Source: Acanthopleura granulata
Lineage: Eukaryota; Mollusca; Polyplacophora; Chitonida; Chitonidae
DNA length: 64,000 bases
Assembly: GCA_016165875.1 (NCBI GenBank)
Contig: JABBOT010000004.1
Location: forward strand, 13,765,672 to 13,829,671
Direction: 5' to 3'
Shown here piece after piece: positions 11,655 through 21,829 of this stretch. The notes beneath the pieces were generated by a model. The model was given only the letters and a program-made list of their open reading frames with translations, searched no databases and was not told the origin of the DNA. Position numbers and translations under genes: made by a program. Every line of letters starts with the position of its first letter. The stretch's first letter is position 1.

Positions 11655-11900
11655 CGATGCTCTTATTTTATGTCAGACTTAAGAATATTTCACTTACACA
11701 ACTGGTCGGAGGAAACCGGGAAGAGCCTGGGGGAAACCCTAAAACATCTGCTGGTTGCTGGCAGACCTTCCCACGTTTGTCCGCACAGGAAGCCACCATG
11801 ATCTGGATTTGAACTCACAGTGAAAGCCTTGTGCACAGTGAAAGGGCACTTGAGTCATTACACTGCATTAGCGCAAAAACACTCATAGGCCCGTGTCTGA
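11655..11900 (-). repeat. SINE copy, nearly full length
   Basis: In + strand order: ACTTAAGAATATTTCACTTA, GGAGGAAACCGGGAAGAGCC, CATCTGCTGGTTGCTGGCAG, CTTCCCACGTTTGTCCGCAC, ATTTGAACTCACAGTGAAAG, and a decayed complement of the tRNA A-box region (CATTACACTGCATTAGCGC). It is the most complete minus-oriented copy in the window. The extreme tail is lost. Confidence 0.8.
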
Positions 11901-12845
11901 CTGATATAAGTATAAATTACCGGCATAACACATTGAAGCTGTGGTAAATACACAGACCAAAACCAAAACCATGAAAGGTGGCACAAGAAAGGATCCATAC
12001 TTAAATAATTCACATCAATACTGCCAATTTCTTACACCTGAAGCATTTATAATGCTTTATTCATTCTTAAAATACACACCTACTCTACTAGTACCAGTGT
12101 AGTCCATCAAGATGGACTCAGAGTACTCTGATATTTTAAAACTCGGACACTCATTGGAACCCTGAGTCCATCACCCATACTCAAAAAAATCACCACAGAT
12201 CCTCGAACTCGAAATCGATGGACATAGGTGGCACTCCGACTTCGCTTTTTTGCCCATTTCTATGCCGTTTCCCGGTTGAATCTCGAATTTATCTTCTTAA
12301 TCCACTATCTTTACTGATGAAACTGATTAATTTCCAGTCTTGTGGTCACATTAGCTGTGAGAACTTCAAACCTACTCTTGGTCCTGAAATGTAACAGAGT
12401 TCTGGTATGGAAAACTTCTTGAAAACTCAGATGTTTTCATTGTCGTTTGTAAGTTGCAACGAAAAACCTTGGGATTTGTAAAGAATAGGTTGAGCTATTG
12501 TTCGTTGCTGACCCACTTTACCGATGTTCAGTTAGCAAAGGGCGATGAATGTAAGAGTTTTAAAATAACACGGATGGACTTGTACTAGTGCAGCAGCTAC
12601 TGTACAACACCATGTAGCTGCACGGGCTCTTGGAAAGGCAAATCCTTACGTTAAGAACGTAAATCCAAGATTTTTTACATTCGATATTGGTAACTAAATG
12701 AGGAATCGTATATTTAGTTCAATGTCCAAATATATGAACAGGAAAAAAGAGCAGGGGATAAAACTGACGTGAAGCCTCTATCTAACTTGTACTACACGTA
12801 AACCAACGATGACAACAACAACGTCTCATAAACCTAAGCTTTTAC
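11901..12845. other. 5' end of intron 1; CpG content changes here
   Basis: No exon recognised. CpG becomes frequent from about 12,120 (eight in 12181-12300) after being scarce to the left. The change falls about 0.7 kb inside the intron that begins at 12845, consistent with an unmethylated 5' region followed by a methylated gene body. Confidence 0.5.
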
Positions 12846-12858
12846 CTTCAGTGTCCAT
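12846..12858 (-). CDS. first coding exon (start codon) of the proline-rich gene
   Basis: Minus strand: ATG GAC ACT GAA G, then donor AAG|GTAAAA. The start has A at -3 and G at +4, a strong Kozak context, with an in-frame TGA two codons upstream, so translation in this frame cannot begin earlier in the same exon. The leftover G joins the GG at the start of the 6220-6286 exon to make Gly. The predicted N-terminus is therefore MDTEG followed by the Ser/Pro-rich segment. An extra unseen exon in the 6.6-kb intron cannot be excluded. The exon probably extends upstream as 5' UTR toward 13.16 kb. Confidence 0.55.
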
Positions 12859-12908
12859 ACTTCACAGTGAATGACGTCTTTCTCGTCCCACAACAGTCTT
12901 TCGTGAAA

Positions 12909-13159
12909 TTATCTCAGGTTAAGCTTAGATACAACGACAACATTATCATCCTTACACGCTGTGAATTTTGTTTTAGAAATCGCCAACTTTCCAAAGTAAG
13001 GTCGGCCATTAGGCCATTCGACACAAACTTGCAACTTCAGTTCTGACAGGGAAGTCACCTCTGCTTTACTGACTGTCATTAAAAGTTTCGCTCTGACGTC
13101 ATTAGGATCAATGCAGCCAATCAGCAGCATGATTATCCCCACTGGCGCGAAAATCAAAG
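12909..13159 (-). CDS. leader open frame of unknown nature
   Basis: A strong acceptor (TTATTATTTTTTACAG) ends at 13160. From there a frame stays open for about 82 codons to a TAA at 12909. It starts with a short hydrophobic stretch (IFAPVGIIMLLIG) followed by a mixed, charged region ending KLNLR. The stop lies only 51 nt upstream of the ATG at 12858, so on the simplest model it is in the 5' leader of the proline-rich gene. Alternatives are the last exon of another minus-strand gene, or chance. If splicing does not occur, the frame extends to an ATG near 13223. Confidence 0.35.
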
Positions 13160-13560
13160 CTGTAAAAAATAATAACATGAAATTACTGGGCATACGAAAG
13201 AGCACTCCATTGTCAAAAACCACAGAAAACTAGAAAGAATTTACTTTTATTTTTAAATTTTTTTGAGTATCGTGTGCACGAGGCCTGTGCTGTCAGAGCT
13301 GATGACACTCAATGCAGCAGAGATTTTTTATGCTTCCGAAGATTTCCGGAAGTTGTCATATGACTTCGAACTGACAACTCTGTGGGCTATAGGATAGGCC
13401 AGCGTGAATATGTGACGTAACAGCCAAGGGGTTAACGTACACAATGCTTGCTTTTAGTGTAGGCTTGATCACGGGGTAGGATATAACACAGGCGTTATTC
13501 ACATTATTTTTATCACGATTGTGTTGCACACTTGACGCAAGCCTTGATTTCTGTTAAATA
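13160..13560 (-). promoter_or_regulatory. probable promoter region of the minus-strand gene
   Basis: CpG-normal sequence immediately upstream of the predicted 5' exon. It contains CCGGAAGT (13346-13353), a perfect ETS-family site of the kind common in broadly expressed promoters, and TGACGTAA (13412-13419), an ATF/CREB-like site. No TATA box is placed convincingly. The call rests on position relative to the start exon and the CpG boundary. Confidence 0.4.
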
Positions 13561-13611
13561 TTCTTTCTTTCCTGCCTAATTAAATTAAGCACCTGACACT
13601 GCACCTTGGGC

Positions 13612-13622
13612 GGGGGGGGGGG
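13612..13622 (+). repeat. G11 homopolymer
   Basis: Eleven consecutive G after CTTGGGC, followed by more G-rich sequence (GGGGTGGGGAGGGAAGG). It could support G-quadruplex folding. Similar 11-base C runs occur at 44188 and 56512 on the + strand. Confidence 0.9.
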
Positions 13623-14586
13623 TAACATCACCGATAAATGGGAATGGGGTGGGGAGGGAAGGATGTTATTTTACTTACTTTATCTTTACTTTTTAGACAA
13701 ATGGTCTCAATGAACGAAAGACTGTATATAATGCTACAAGTGCTGCAGACAGATTTCTGTTACCAGGACTCCCTAAAATACTGACAGCGAGGAAATGTAC
13801 CAATTCCTCATGGCCATCACGATTTCAGTTTATCGGCATGAAGGGCACATGTCTAATGTTTAAGTTAACAAAACAGTTATGTAAGAAGCTACAATACATG
13901 AGAATGCATTATTGTTAAAGTTAAGGATAATATTCTCTCCCATCGAACCAATGCATCACTATTCTACAACAATCAGTCAATAATATGTACAAAACTGATC
14001 ATGTAGGCAAAAGTTGCAGAATGATTTATTCATTCATATACTTGATTGCTGTTTTTCGGCATGCGTTGTGATGAGTTTGCTGCACATGACTAAGAGTTGT
14101 GTCCCTTCAACTGGCTGTAGCTACACGTAACTCGGCATTCCACTGATATAGTTAGTATAAAATTTATACATGCAAAATGTATAGCTTGCTGTCAAATAAA
14201 TTGCGTTTTCTTTGCTTAAGCCCGTGTATAAGTTTTGGAAATATATATAACCCAAAGTTCAATTCATAAAACCCAAGTACCAATGGTGTAAACTTACCGG
14301 TATTGTAAATGATTTAATTTCCGGCGTGACTCTATAAGTTTAATCAAAACACTGCTGTACATTATTTGAGCGGACATGCATCAATAGAGGAGGCTAGTTG
14401 CTGACTTTGAAGACAAACTCATGTAGATCTAATCGAAACTGAATATCAAACTGCTAATCGGTGATTTGGGATATATAAAGATTTACCAAGTCATTTAAAC
14501 TATTCATATCGAGAATCTTATGAAAACCAGACCTTAGAATGGTTTGCCAACAGTTACACTGTCCTTACTGCCCCGGCTTCATTCTC
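13623..14586. other. no supported feature
   Basis: Non-coding sequence. A consensus 5' splice site on the minus strand (CCG|GTAAGTTT near 14294) has only a weak acceptor 36 nt upstream (ACTTATAG), so I do not call an exon. Confidence 0.35.
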
Positions 14587-14690
14587 GGTTTATTTATTTA
14601 TTTGAAAGGTGTTTTACGCCGTACTCAAAAATGTGTCTCTTAAAAGACGTCAGCCAGCCCAAGGGAACGCCACGATCTGGCATGTTCACT
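14587..14690 (-). repeat. truncated SINE copy
   Basis: TTTATTTATTTATTTGAAAG, then GTGTTTTACGCCGTACTCAA, is the family tail in nearly consensus form. The mid-body is deleted and only short later blocks remain (CGCCACGATCTGG). Confidence 0.7.
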
Positions 14691-16721
14691 CTCAATGTCG
14701 TACGTAGACTCGATAGTCTTTTATGTTATGTACATGGATAGGTTATACAGCTGTATATACTCAACAAGAATGCCTTTGTCACATTGCCCAGGTTGTTATG
14801 GCTGGACATTCAGTTATGACTATTCGATTACATTTCTTATTGGAGCAGGCCTAATTGAAACTCATGTACAGTTGCTAAATCGGTAATCTTACAGGCTAAG
14901 TTTAAGACTATTTGGAACTGTTGTCACAATTTAAACACAGAGATATCGTTACAAGTGGATAAAATTCTGTCTGAGGCATGTATTCTTATTCTGATGAATA
15001 AATAAGTATACACAGGGTTATTAACCAATCCTTTCTTTTGCAAGCAGTCATATATAGCCCTAATGAGGTCAGTGCAATCACTAAAGCCATTGCACTTGCT
15101 TTACAATATCACATCGGCAACATGTACACATAAATGAACTATTGTAAGGATTCAGTAACATCCTAATATCCCATAAATCTAAACAGTGGCATTTCATAGA
15201 AATTGTACCACACGCGTACTGATATCCTGAAGATTCTGCGTAATTAATAGCCTTGCGCCGTGGCTGTATGACCTGGAGCGGCTTCTTGGAATGGTCATGG
15301 CTGAAATTACTCAGGACTCATATTCACAGACACACTATTAATTTTTTTTAGATAATTTGTCGTAGCCAGATGCAAGGTTCGAATTATTTTGGACTATGCA
15401 TGAAATAAGAAACAGTCGTGATCGAATGAATTTCCATTTTATAAAGACATTCAAAACTATGATGAAATGCCTAGAAGTTTATTTAAATTGATATTAGTTT
15501 ACCTTTATACTTTACAAAGAAATTCGTGGTACAGCACCTTATAATTAAATTTCTCATGAAATTAATATATAAAGTAAAACTGAGTTGCATTGTGTATAAT
15601 CCAATACAATATAGATGACAGTGGAATAGGAGAGCTGTGGACGACAGATCCGTCCGTCATAATCTTTAATGATGCAATAATCACCACTCCCCAGGCAATA
15701 TTTGTTCAAGTTTCAAACGCCTACAGACGGGCAGATCTGGGTAAATATCATCTAAAGACATTAAAGCCTCATGCTCATAAGCATGGTGTCTTTTGCAGCG
15801 TGGGCTAGCTTGTAGGAATTGTTATCAGGCTTATGCGTCAAGCAGTTTAACCCTTGAATATGAAATCAGAACACACAGACAACACGGAGTGTTTCCCCCA
15901 TCTCTTATTCTCACCCAACATAGTAACCAACATGCGAAGGAAGGGGAGGGCGGTATCATGAATGTAGGGGATTTTATACAATTGCATATTAATTACTGTA
16001 CCTTTACAAGTGCTTGAAGCGCAAATGTGGACATTATTGTCTAAAACATTAGACTAGCATGAGGTAAATTGCGCAGGAAGTGAGAATGACTCTCTCCACT
16101 GCCGCCCTCCTTTTCAATTTTGAGGTTTGATATAATTTAAAGTGAATGGCCTTATTTTCGCCACATTTAGCGGCGAAGAGCTGTTGAGGGATTTGTACCC
16201 GTTTAGAAACCCTAAAAAATGTTCCGTTAAGTCCGTTCTCTGAGTAATAATGGACTGCATTTTCGTCACTCCAATGGTTTAATTCGTTCCTGATTACAAT
16301 TTGGTTAATCTATGCTTTGGAAAATGCTTGCGACATAGCTTATTTTTCATGGAAGCAAGGAAGACAATCATATTGGCTTTAGTGAGGCACAAAGGTCGCC
16401 ATTAACCCCACTGGCATCTTTATCTTTGTTCCTCATCACCCACTGTTTAGCTGATAACAACAGCGCAAAATTTGCACAGCAAGGCCTGAAAGCACAGGAG
16501 TAAATCTGTTTGTTTCCGAGCGTCAACGCCTCTATCAATGTAGATTTTAATGTACCCAATTAGATTCCCGTAGGGTGTTTTATTCCGACTATTAGCCCCT
16601 GCGGAAGAGTCACAAATGAAGCGTCTAATATATAGCGTGAAACAAATGTGCCCTGTAGTGTCAGATGTGTATGAAGGGAGATGTGGCAGCCATTGCCAAT
16701 TTGTGCTTGTTTTCGCTTTTA
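14691..16721. other. no firm gene; one weak exon-like stretch
   Basis: Mostly unremarkable. A + strand frame through 15590-15808 has a fair donor (ATCTGG|GTAAAT near 15740) but only a poor acceptor. TAAT-containing motifs gather near 16270-16320 (TTTAATTCG, GATTACA, GGTTAATC), a looser version of the cluster at 17.5 kb. Confidence 0.3.
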
Positions 16722-16925
16722 GTTATTTATTTGGCTGGTGTTTGTAGTACTCGTTATTATTGTTTACTCTTTATACATTACAACTGTCATGATTTATGGG
16801 CGGAGTCAACCACCGCCCTGCGTTACGTTACTGACAAGCCTCGTTTCCGACAAAGCGAGAACGGAATTTGAACCCGTGACCTGGTTTGTCTGGGATCGAC
16901 GAGCTGTGGCGAGAACAAGGCTCTT
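16722..16925 (-). repeat. SINE copy, divergent body
   Basis: The tail TTATTTATTTGGCTGGTGTT matches the family. The body then differs. Its complement contains GGGTTCAAATTCC, a good pol III B box, at about 16868-16880. It may be a sister SINE sharing the tail. The open frame at 16738-17109 is read from this repeat and is not a gene. Confidence 0.65.
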
Positions 16926-17534
16926 GGCGAATGAGTCAGATGTCCTGCAGTGTATATTCATATTTCCAGTGAAAACAAAGGTTGCAAGTTACAAGCTTCC
17001 TGAATGTAACATTTACAGGCCTTGTATTTTCACAATAATATATCAGGGGATACAAATCCAAGCTTTGAGTAAGTTCGGTATTTGTACATATACCACTCAT
17101 AGACCTTGAAGGGTTGTTCGACGTCAATAATCGCAAGACTGATTTTCTAAACAGCCTAAAACACCAGTTCCAAAACACCAGTTTTCAGTAATGCATATAA
17201 CACAGTCCATATTCTTGGCAAGACATCGAATTCAAATTTCAAAATCGTAGTTTCTAAATGATTTCCGCATCGGTTACAAATATAGGCATTATAGGCAGCC
17301 GCGTTTTGTTTGCAACTGTTCATGAAAGCATAATGTTGAAGTAATAAACACGAGTGCTGAAACAGACTTATTCCTTAGACCTATGACACAGATCTCCAAG
17401 ATTCTTAATGCTCTGTTCATATTTGCTCTCCCTTTCACACCTATTCTAAACGTCTGTCTGATGCACGCATCGGCACGTTTAACTCCACAAGTTTTAAACG
17501 ATGCATACTCTCAAAAAATCTTCCTTTAAAATTC

Positions 17535-17613
17535 GGATTGCCTATCTGCTGATTTAATGGATTAATCCGTTTCTGATAACGCGTTAATCCGTAGCCAGGA
17601 ACGGATTAATTCG
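17535..17613. promoter_or_regulatory. cluster of K50 homeodomain-type sites
   Basis: Within 80 bp are GGATTG (17535), the palindrome GGATTAATCC (17559-17568), TTAATCC (17584-17590) and GGATTAA (17603-17609). TAATCC is the established core for K50 homeodomains such as Otx, Pitx and Goosecoid, and the palindrome suits dimer binding. The surrounding 300 bp is CpG-normal and non-coding. A developmental enhancer is an inference. Confidence 0.4.
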
Positions 17614-18388
17614 TAGATCAACGGAAGGGCATTTCGTCATCTCTTAAGTAAGCGATTTTACGGAAGATTTTTTCAGGGTAAATATAACACTGTCTGTGTA
17701 ATAGGGGTTAATGCTATACACATCTCTTCGTGGCGTCCGTGTACCATTCGGCAATAAAAATCTGTACGAAGTGGTAGGTGGACAACCTACCCCCACCGGA
17801 GGGGCATCTGTCAGCCTGCGTCTTAGCGTGATGGAAGTAAAAGGTTAATAAATATTAGAATGTCTATGTGGATTTGAATTGCAGAATATCAAGAAAGCCA
17901 CCTGTTGCATGGAATGTTACACTTTACTTATCTCTAAGGGTTAGCTCTATGTTATCCGTCTTTCAAGTGCCGTTAAAAGAAAAGACAACAAAAAATACAA
18001 CCAAAGTTATTTCAAAAGAGTTGTCTATTACACACAAAAACGGGCATAGACATTTTCTATGACCTGCTTGGTAACTCTATAAATCACCTTTTAATCTGTA
18101 ATTCTTACGAGGCCATAGAATATGCCATTTAGATAAACCGGAAACAGAATGCCGTGCCATTCGCACAGTGCGCTCTACAGTAATAGAGACGAGACACTTC
18201 TTTGTCGTGCGAAGTACGGTCTACCTTATTATTACAACCGGAGGCCACCCAATGTGGCCTCCTACGATAACCTCAGGTGTATTCCACTACCTCTTTCTCT
18301 TTGAAAATCACTGTAAGATTACTAAGTTACACAAGAAATTATATGGTTTCCAACGATTCCTGTCTTTGACGCGAAATGACTAAATGCG
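17614..18388. other. no supported feature
   Basis: CpG-normal non-coding DNA. The short + strand frames (17868-18062, 18168-18383) lack splice signals or recognisable content. Confidence 0.35.
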
Positions 18389-18689
18389 CTAGCACATGGT
18401 GTGCCATGCGTGATTCATCTGTTGTGTTAGCCTTGTGTGCCACTTAGCACAGCTTCCATCAAGTGAACGTTTAGCCCTGTAGGCCTTCGTGAGAATTGGG
18501 AGTCCGATTTGTTTGCGCTGACCGGTGACTGGATATCTAACAGCACTATCTCTGCCGTACTTATCCCACCCCGAGGATAGGGATTGTTTCTCTTCCACGG
18601 GCACTGAGACACAAACAGCCTTATTTTGAGGAACTGGCAAGCCTGATATTGATCCCGAACAACAACCATGGTTATTAATCCACTTTAGG
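18389..18689 (-). CDS. candidate coding exon, unknown protein
   Basis: The minus-strand acceptor CTATTTTCATTGGCAG ends at 18690 and a frame remains open for 99 codons to TAG at 18389. Composition is balanced and not low-complexity (it includes LPVPQNKAVCVSVPVEEKQ and SSGWDKYGRD), and base composition is richer in G+C than the flanks. A second frame (18427-18669) is also open, which lowers confidence. It lies 0.8 kb downstream of the two small exons at 19.46 and 19.72 kb on the same strand, but the phases do not join directly. No homology recognised. Confidence 0.3.
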
Positions 18690-19456
18690 CTGCCAATGAA
18701 AATAGATCGGTGGTTCCGTAAACACCAACAGCTGTGTGATGACCACATCTATAATGTTATCACATCTCTAGATCTTTAGCGTTAAAGACGTTCTCGGCAA
18801 ATTAAAGTGCAACATTGACTTTCCACGACAGGTTTCATCTCGTGAAATAATACAAAGTTAGGCTGAACTTGTTCACAAAGAGCGGTCAGAAACCAACTTC
18901 TGTAGATCGATTCACCGACTGCCTCTCAGCTGCTAAATAATATCGTAGAGGCCCTACTGTGATGTAGGTATACGGTGTTGGGAGAAGATCGGAAATATTC
19001 GGGCTTAAAACTTTAAGGTTGAGCGATAAAGCTTCGAGAAACGCTGATCGACATGCGCAGTATACGTTCGTTACACTTATACGTTTTCTTTTACGTATTC
19101 GTTTTTCACATTTTAGAAAGGTTTACTGAGGACAACGAGGAGAATTTTATTGACACATGTCTAAAACGACATTAACTTTCCAACATCTTTCTTTTTATGT
19201 AGACCATTCTTTACACAGACGGCAAGGCTACCAAACCCTTTCGTTGGTTAATTTTAATTACTAAGCCAATTCATCCACATCCTCAGTAATAAAGGAGCAA
19301 TGGCCGTTGTTGCCGGGTTAACTACTCCTTGTTTGTAGCAATTAATGGCACTGCTTTGGAATGTAGGGCTGAAAGTGAAGCCATTATCGTAATTACACAT
19401 GACTGTTTTAAGGGGTTGGCGTAGCAATTTCCATGGCCATCATTGATTAGACTCAC

Positions 19457-19496
19457 ATTCAGAAATGTATGCATGTGGCTGTACTGTCCCTTAGAC
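19457..19496 (-). CDS. 40-nt exon candidate
   Basis: Minus strand: acceptor CTTTTATCTTGCGTGGCAG, then 40 nt, then donor AAT|GTGAGTC. Only one frame is open, starting with the last base of a codon and encoding SKGQYSHMHTFLN. That phase accepts two bases from the upstream exon, which the 19721-19763 exon can supply in one of its open frames. The intron between them would be 224 nt. A real small exon or a fortuitous pair of sites cannot be separated without transcripts. Confidence 0.35.
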
Positions 19497-19720
19497 CTGC
19501 CACGCAAGATAAAAGGAAAAGATTTGTTGATACACTGAGTCAAGAAATAAATAAATGGATGAATATATGTTAATTTCATCAGACATTATCATACAGCCCT
19601 CCCAGCAAAGTTTCTAAATTTCTATTTCAGTCATCATTCTGAAAGACAAAATTCAAATCCATGATACATGTAAGCTTTAAGGTGACACCTCGGACCATTC
19701 AACAAATCGGCAGTTCTTAC

Positions 19721-19763
19721 CTTCTCATAGTCAGTGGTCTCTGGAGCATTATACGCAAGAAGC
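19721..19763 (-). CDS. 43-nt exon candidate with textbook splice signals
   Basis: Minus strand: a perfect branch-point motif TACTAAC (19799-19805), then a pyrimidine-containing tract and CTGTCAG ending 19764, then 43 nt, then donor GAGAAG|GTAAGAAC. Two frames are open: LLAYNAPETTDYEK, or FLRIMLQRPLTMR leaving AG. Only the second joins in phase to the 19457-19496 exon. Complete, well-spaced signals make this the best exon in the 13-30 kb part, though it could equally belong to a non-coding transcript. Confidence 0.4.
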
Positions 19764-21829
19764 CTGACAGGATATTATCGAGGAGAATCGACAGTTCAGT
19801 TAGTATCTTCCGTTTTATATGTACCATGTCATAAGTATCTTCAGAAGGGGACAGAAAATTGTGGTAGGCTGCCGTATTTTGAAAATTTCAGCTGAAGTGT
19901 GGCTTTATATCGGACAATGTTTGAGGTGATTTACAAGATGTGGTGCCTATGTTCAAGTTTAGGCACTTGTCCCCGTCAATAGACAAGCTAAATATCTCAC
20001 GAAATGGGTATGAAGGATCTAAACATGTAACTAGCTTCCTCTAGAGGTACAGGCAATTAAACTAGCTTCTGGAAATTTAGGGGCTGACGGTCTTTGCGTG
20101 GCGGTTTAGACATTGTTGTCACAGATATCTGAAACGTGTTGAGTTATCCGAGGTCGTCATATGACATACGGGGAATGGTGAGGGCAACAGACATAAAATT
20201 ACAACATACATACACTAAGTTCAATAATAAATTCATTAACATTGTAGCTTAATACCTTTTTCTCCTGGATATACGGTAACAATGAACGCTCAGGTTATTC
20301 GTGATATGAAAAGCTGTATAATTGGATCAGCTTAATTATTTTTTCTCAAATTTTCTGCGTAGGTTTATAACTCTTTAAATAAGTGCTAGGAGTTTTCTGA
20401 TGAGAGGTGTTTTCACGTCCGCATTTCTTGTTCGGAATTTTCAAAATGTGATTCGAACGGCATAGATCCATCTGTCATGTTATCGTCATTACAATCATTT
20501 CAGCTCAACAACAAAAAATTAGAAAGAAAGTTAATTAGATGAAGAGGATGTATAGTTCTTTGAAGTCGTCTTTTAAATATAATGCTTACAATATCAGCAT
20601 GACTTTATGTTTCATCAAGCCTGGTGATTTATGTTCGCTTTCCTGCATCTATGAATCTTTTCTTAGCTTTCTTTTGTTCACTGGACCATATGAAAACTTA
20701 TTGGAAACTTTCCTGTTCAGTACAAATCACCCCTGGCATTTCAAACAACAAAGTGCACCCACGTAGGTTAACCAAGGAGTCTTAAGTCAAGAATCATCTG
20801 CTTTTGAATGCTACAGGCAAATTGTTTATGCTGCTTTATGTCCTTGTCACATTTGCTAAAATGCTGAAAGAGCCAATTTGATTTTTATGGATGTTTGCCA
20901 TCGTCGATAATGACAACAAACGACACTCAAAAAAGTCCAGGAACAGACGCAAACCCATCGGCTTAAAGATCGCGTAGGTGAAGTGGTGTTTTGTTCTGGT
21001 AGAATTTCTCATAGACCTATAGCTTATTATTAGGGTCTGACTCGAAAAGCTCATTTTATTGAACAGAGCACACTATAGAGTATGATGTCAGCGTCAGAAT
21101 GTAGTAAAATATTAATCCTCCTTTCTACGAGACGTAAACTAAATCTAATTACATGCAAAACGCTGACTGTACACAGATTCTCTAAAGCCTTCAGAGAATA
21201 CTTCGTTAAATCGCGCCTGTCAGAGATTTCTTATTAAATTCTGACGAAGATTTTATTATCCGTAGAATAATATCACACTGTATGTTATCGTCCACAAAGA
21301 ACTTAATATCGCGCGTAAATAAATGATAAAGTCGTGTGGCGTCGAGCCTTTAGAGCGTTCCAGTTACAGAACTCTTTTGTTGAGGGGGTTGACTACATTT
21401 CCCAATAAGGCATAAAATCAAATTATACAATATAAAGAGAACATTTTGCCAGCAGACGTTTTACTATTAACAGACGTGAAGGTTCCCCTTATGTTTAATG
21501 TACATTAATATGCGTATACATACATGCTGCCAACAAGAGGGAAAAAAACTTTGCAAGCACAGAAAACTACCTTGAACATATAATTAATCAATGAATAACA
21601 AGGTCTGTCGTGTGTTACTTGTACTTTATGCTCATGGTGTTACCGGTATGCTTTTGTCAGTTGCAGTTAATAACATTGAACCCTGAGCGTCTCTCTAGCT
21701 TTTCTGTACTTACTTATCACTCACAGCCAATTGCATCATATAACGTCAAACGCCTCTTTTTATCTGTAATGATATCTCCTAATCACAACTGTGATTATGT
21801 CCTAATTTGCGTATGTCAGCCATAGTAAT
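19764..21829. other. no supported feature
   Basis: AT-rich, CpG-normal sequence. Frames at 20539-20766, 20836-21054 and 21610-21825 are short and have no convincing splice context or composition. Confidence 0.35.

Noticed and set aside
16738..17109. 123-codon + strand frame
   Set aside because: Reads through a SINE copy and its flank, including the tRNA-like B-box region.
18427..18669. 80-codon alternative minus-strand frame within the 18389-18689 exon candidate
   Set aside because: Kept only as a caveat; the longer frame covers the whole interval after the acceptor.
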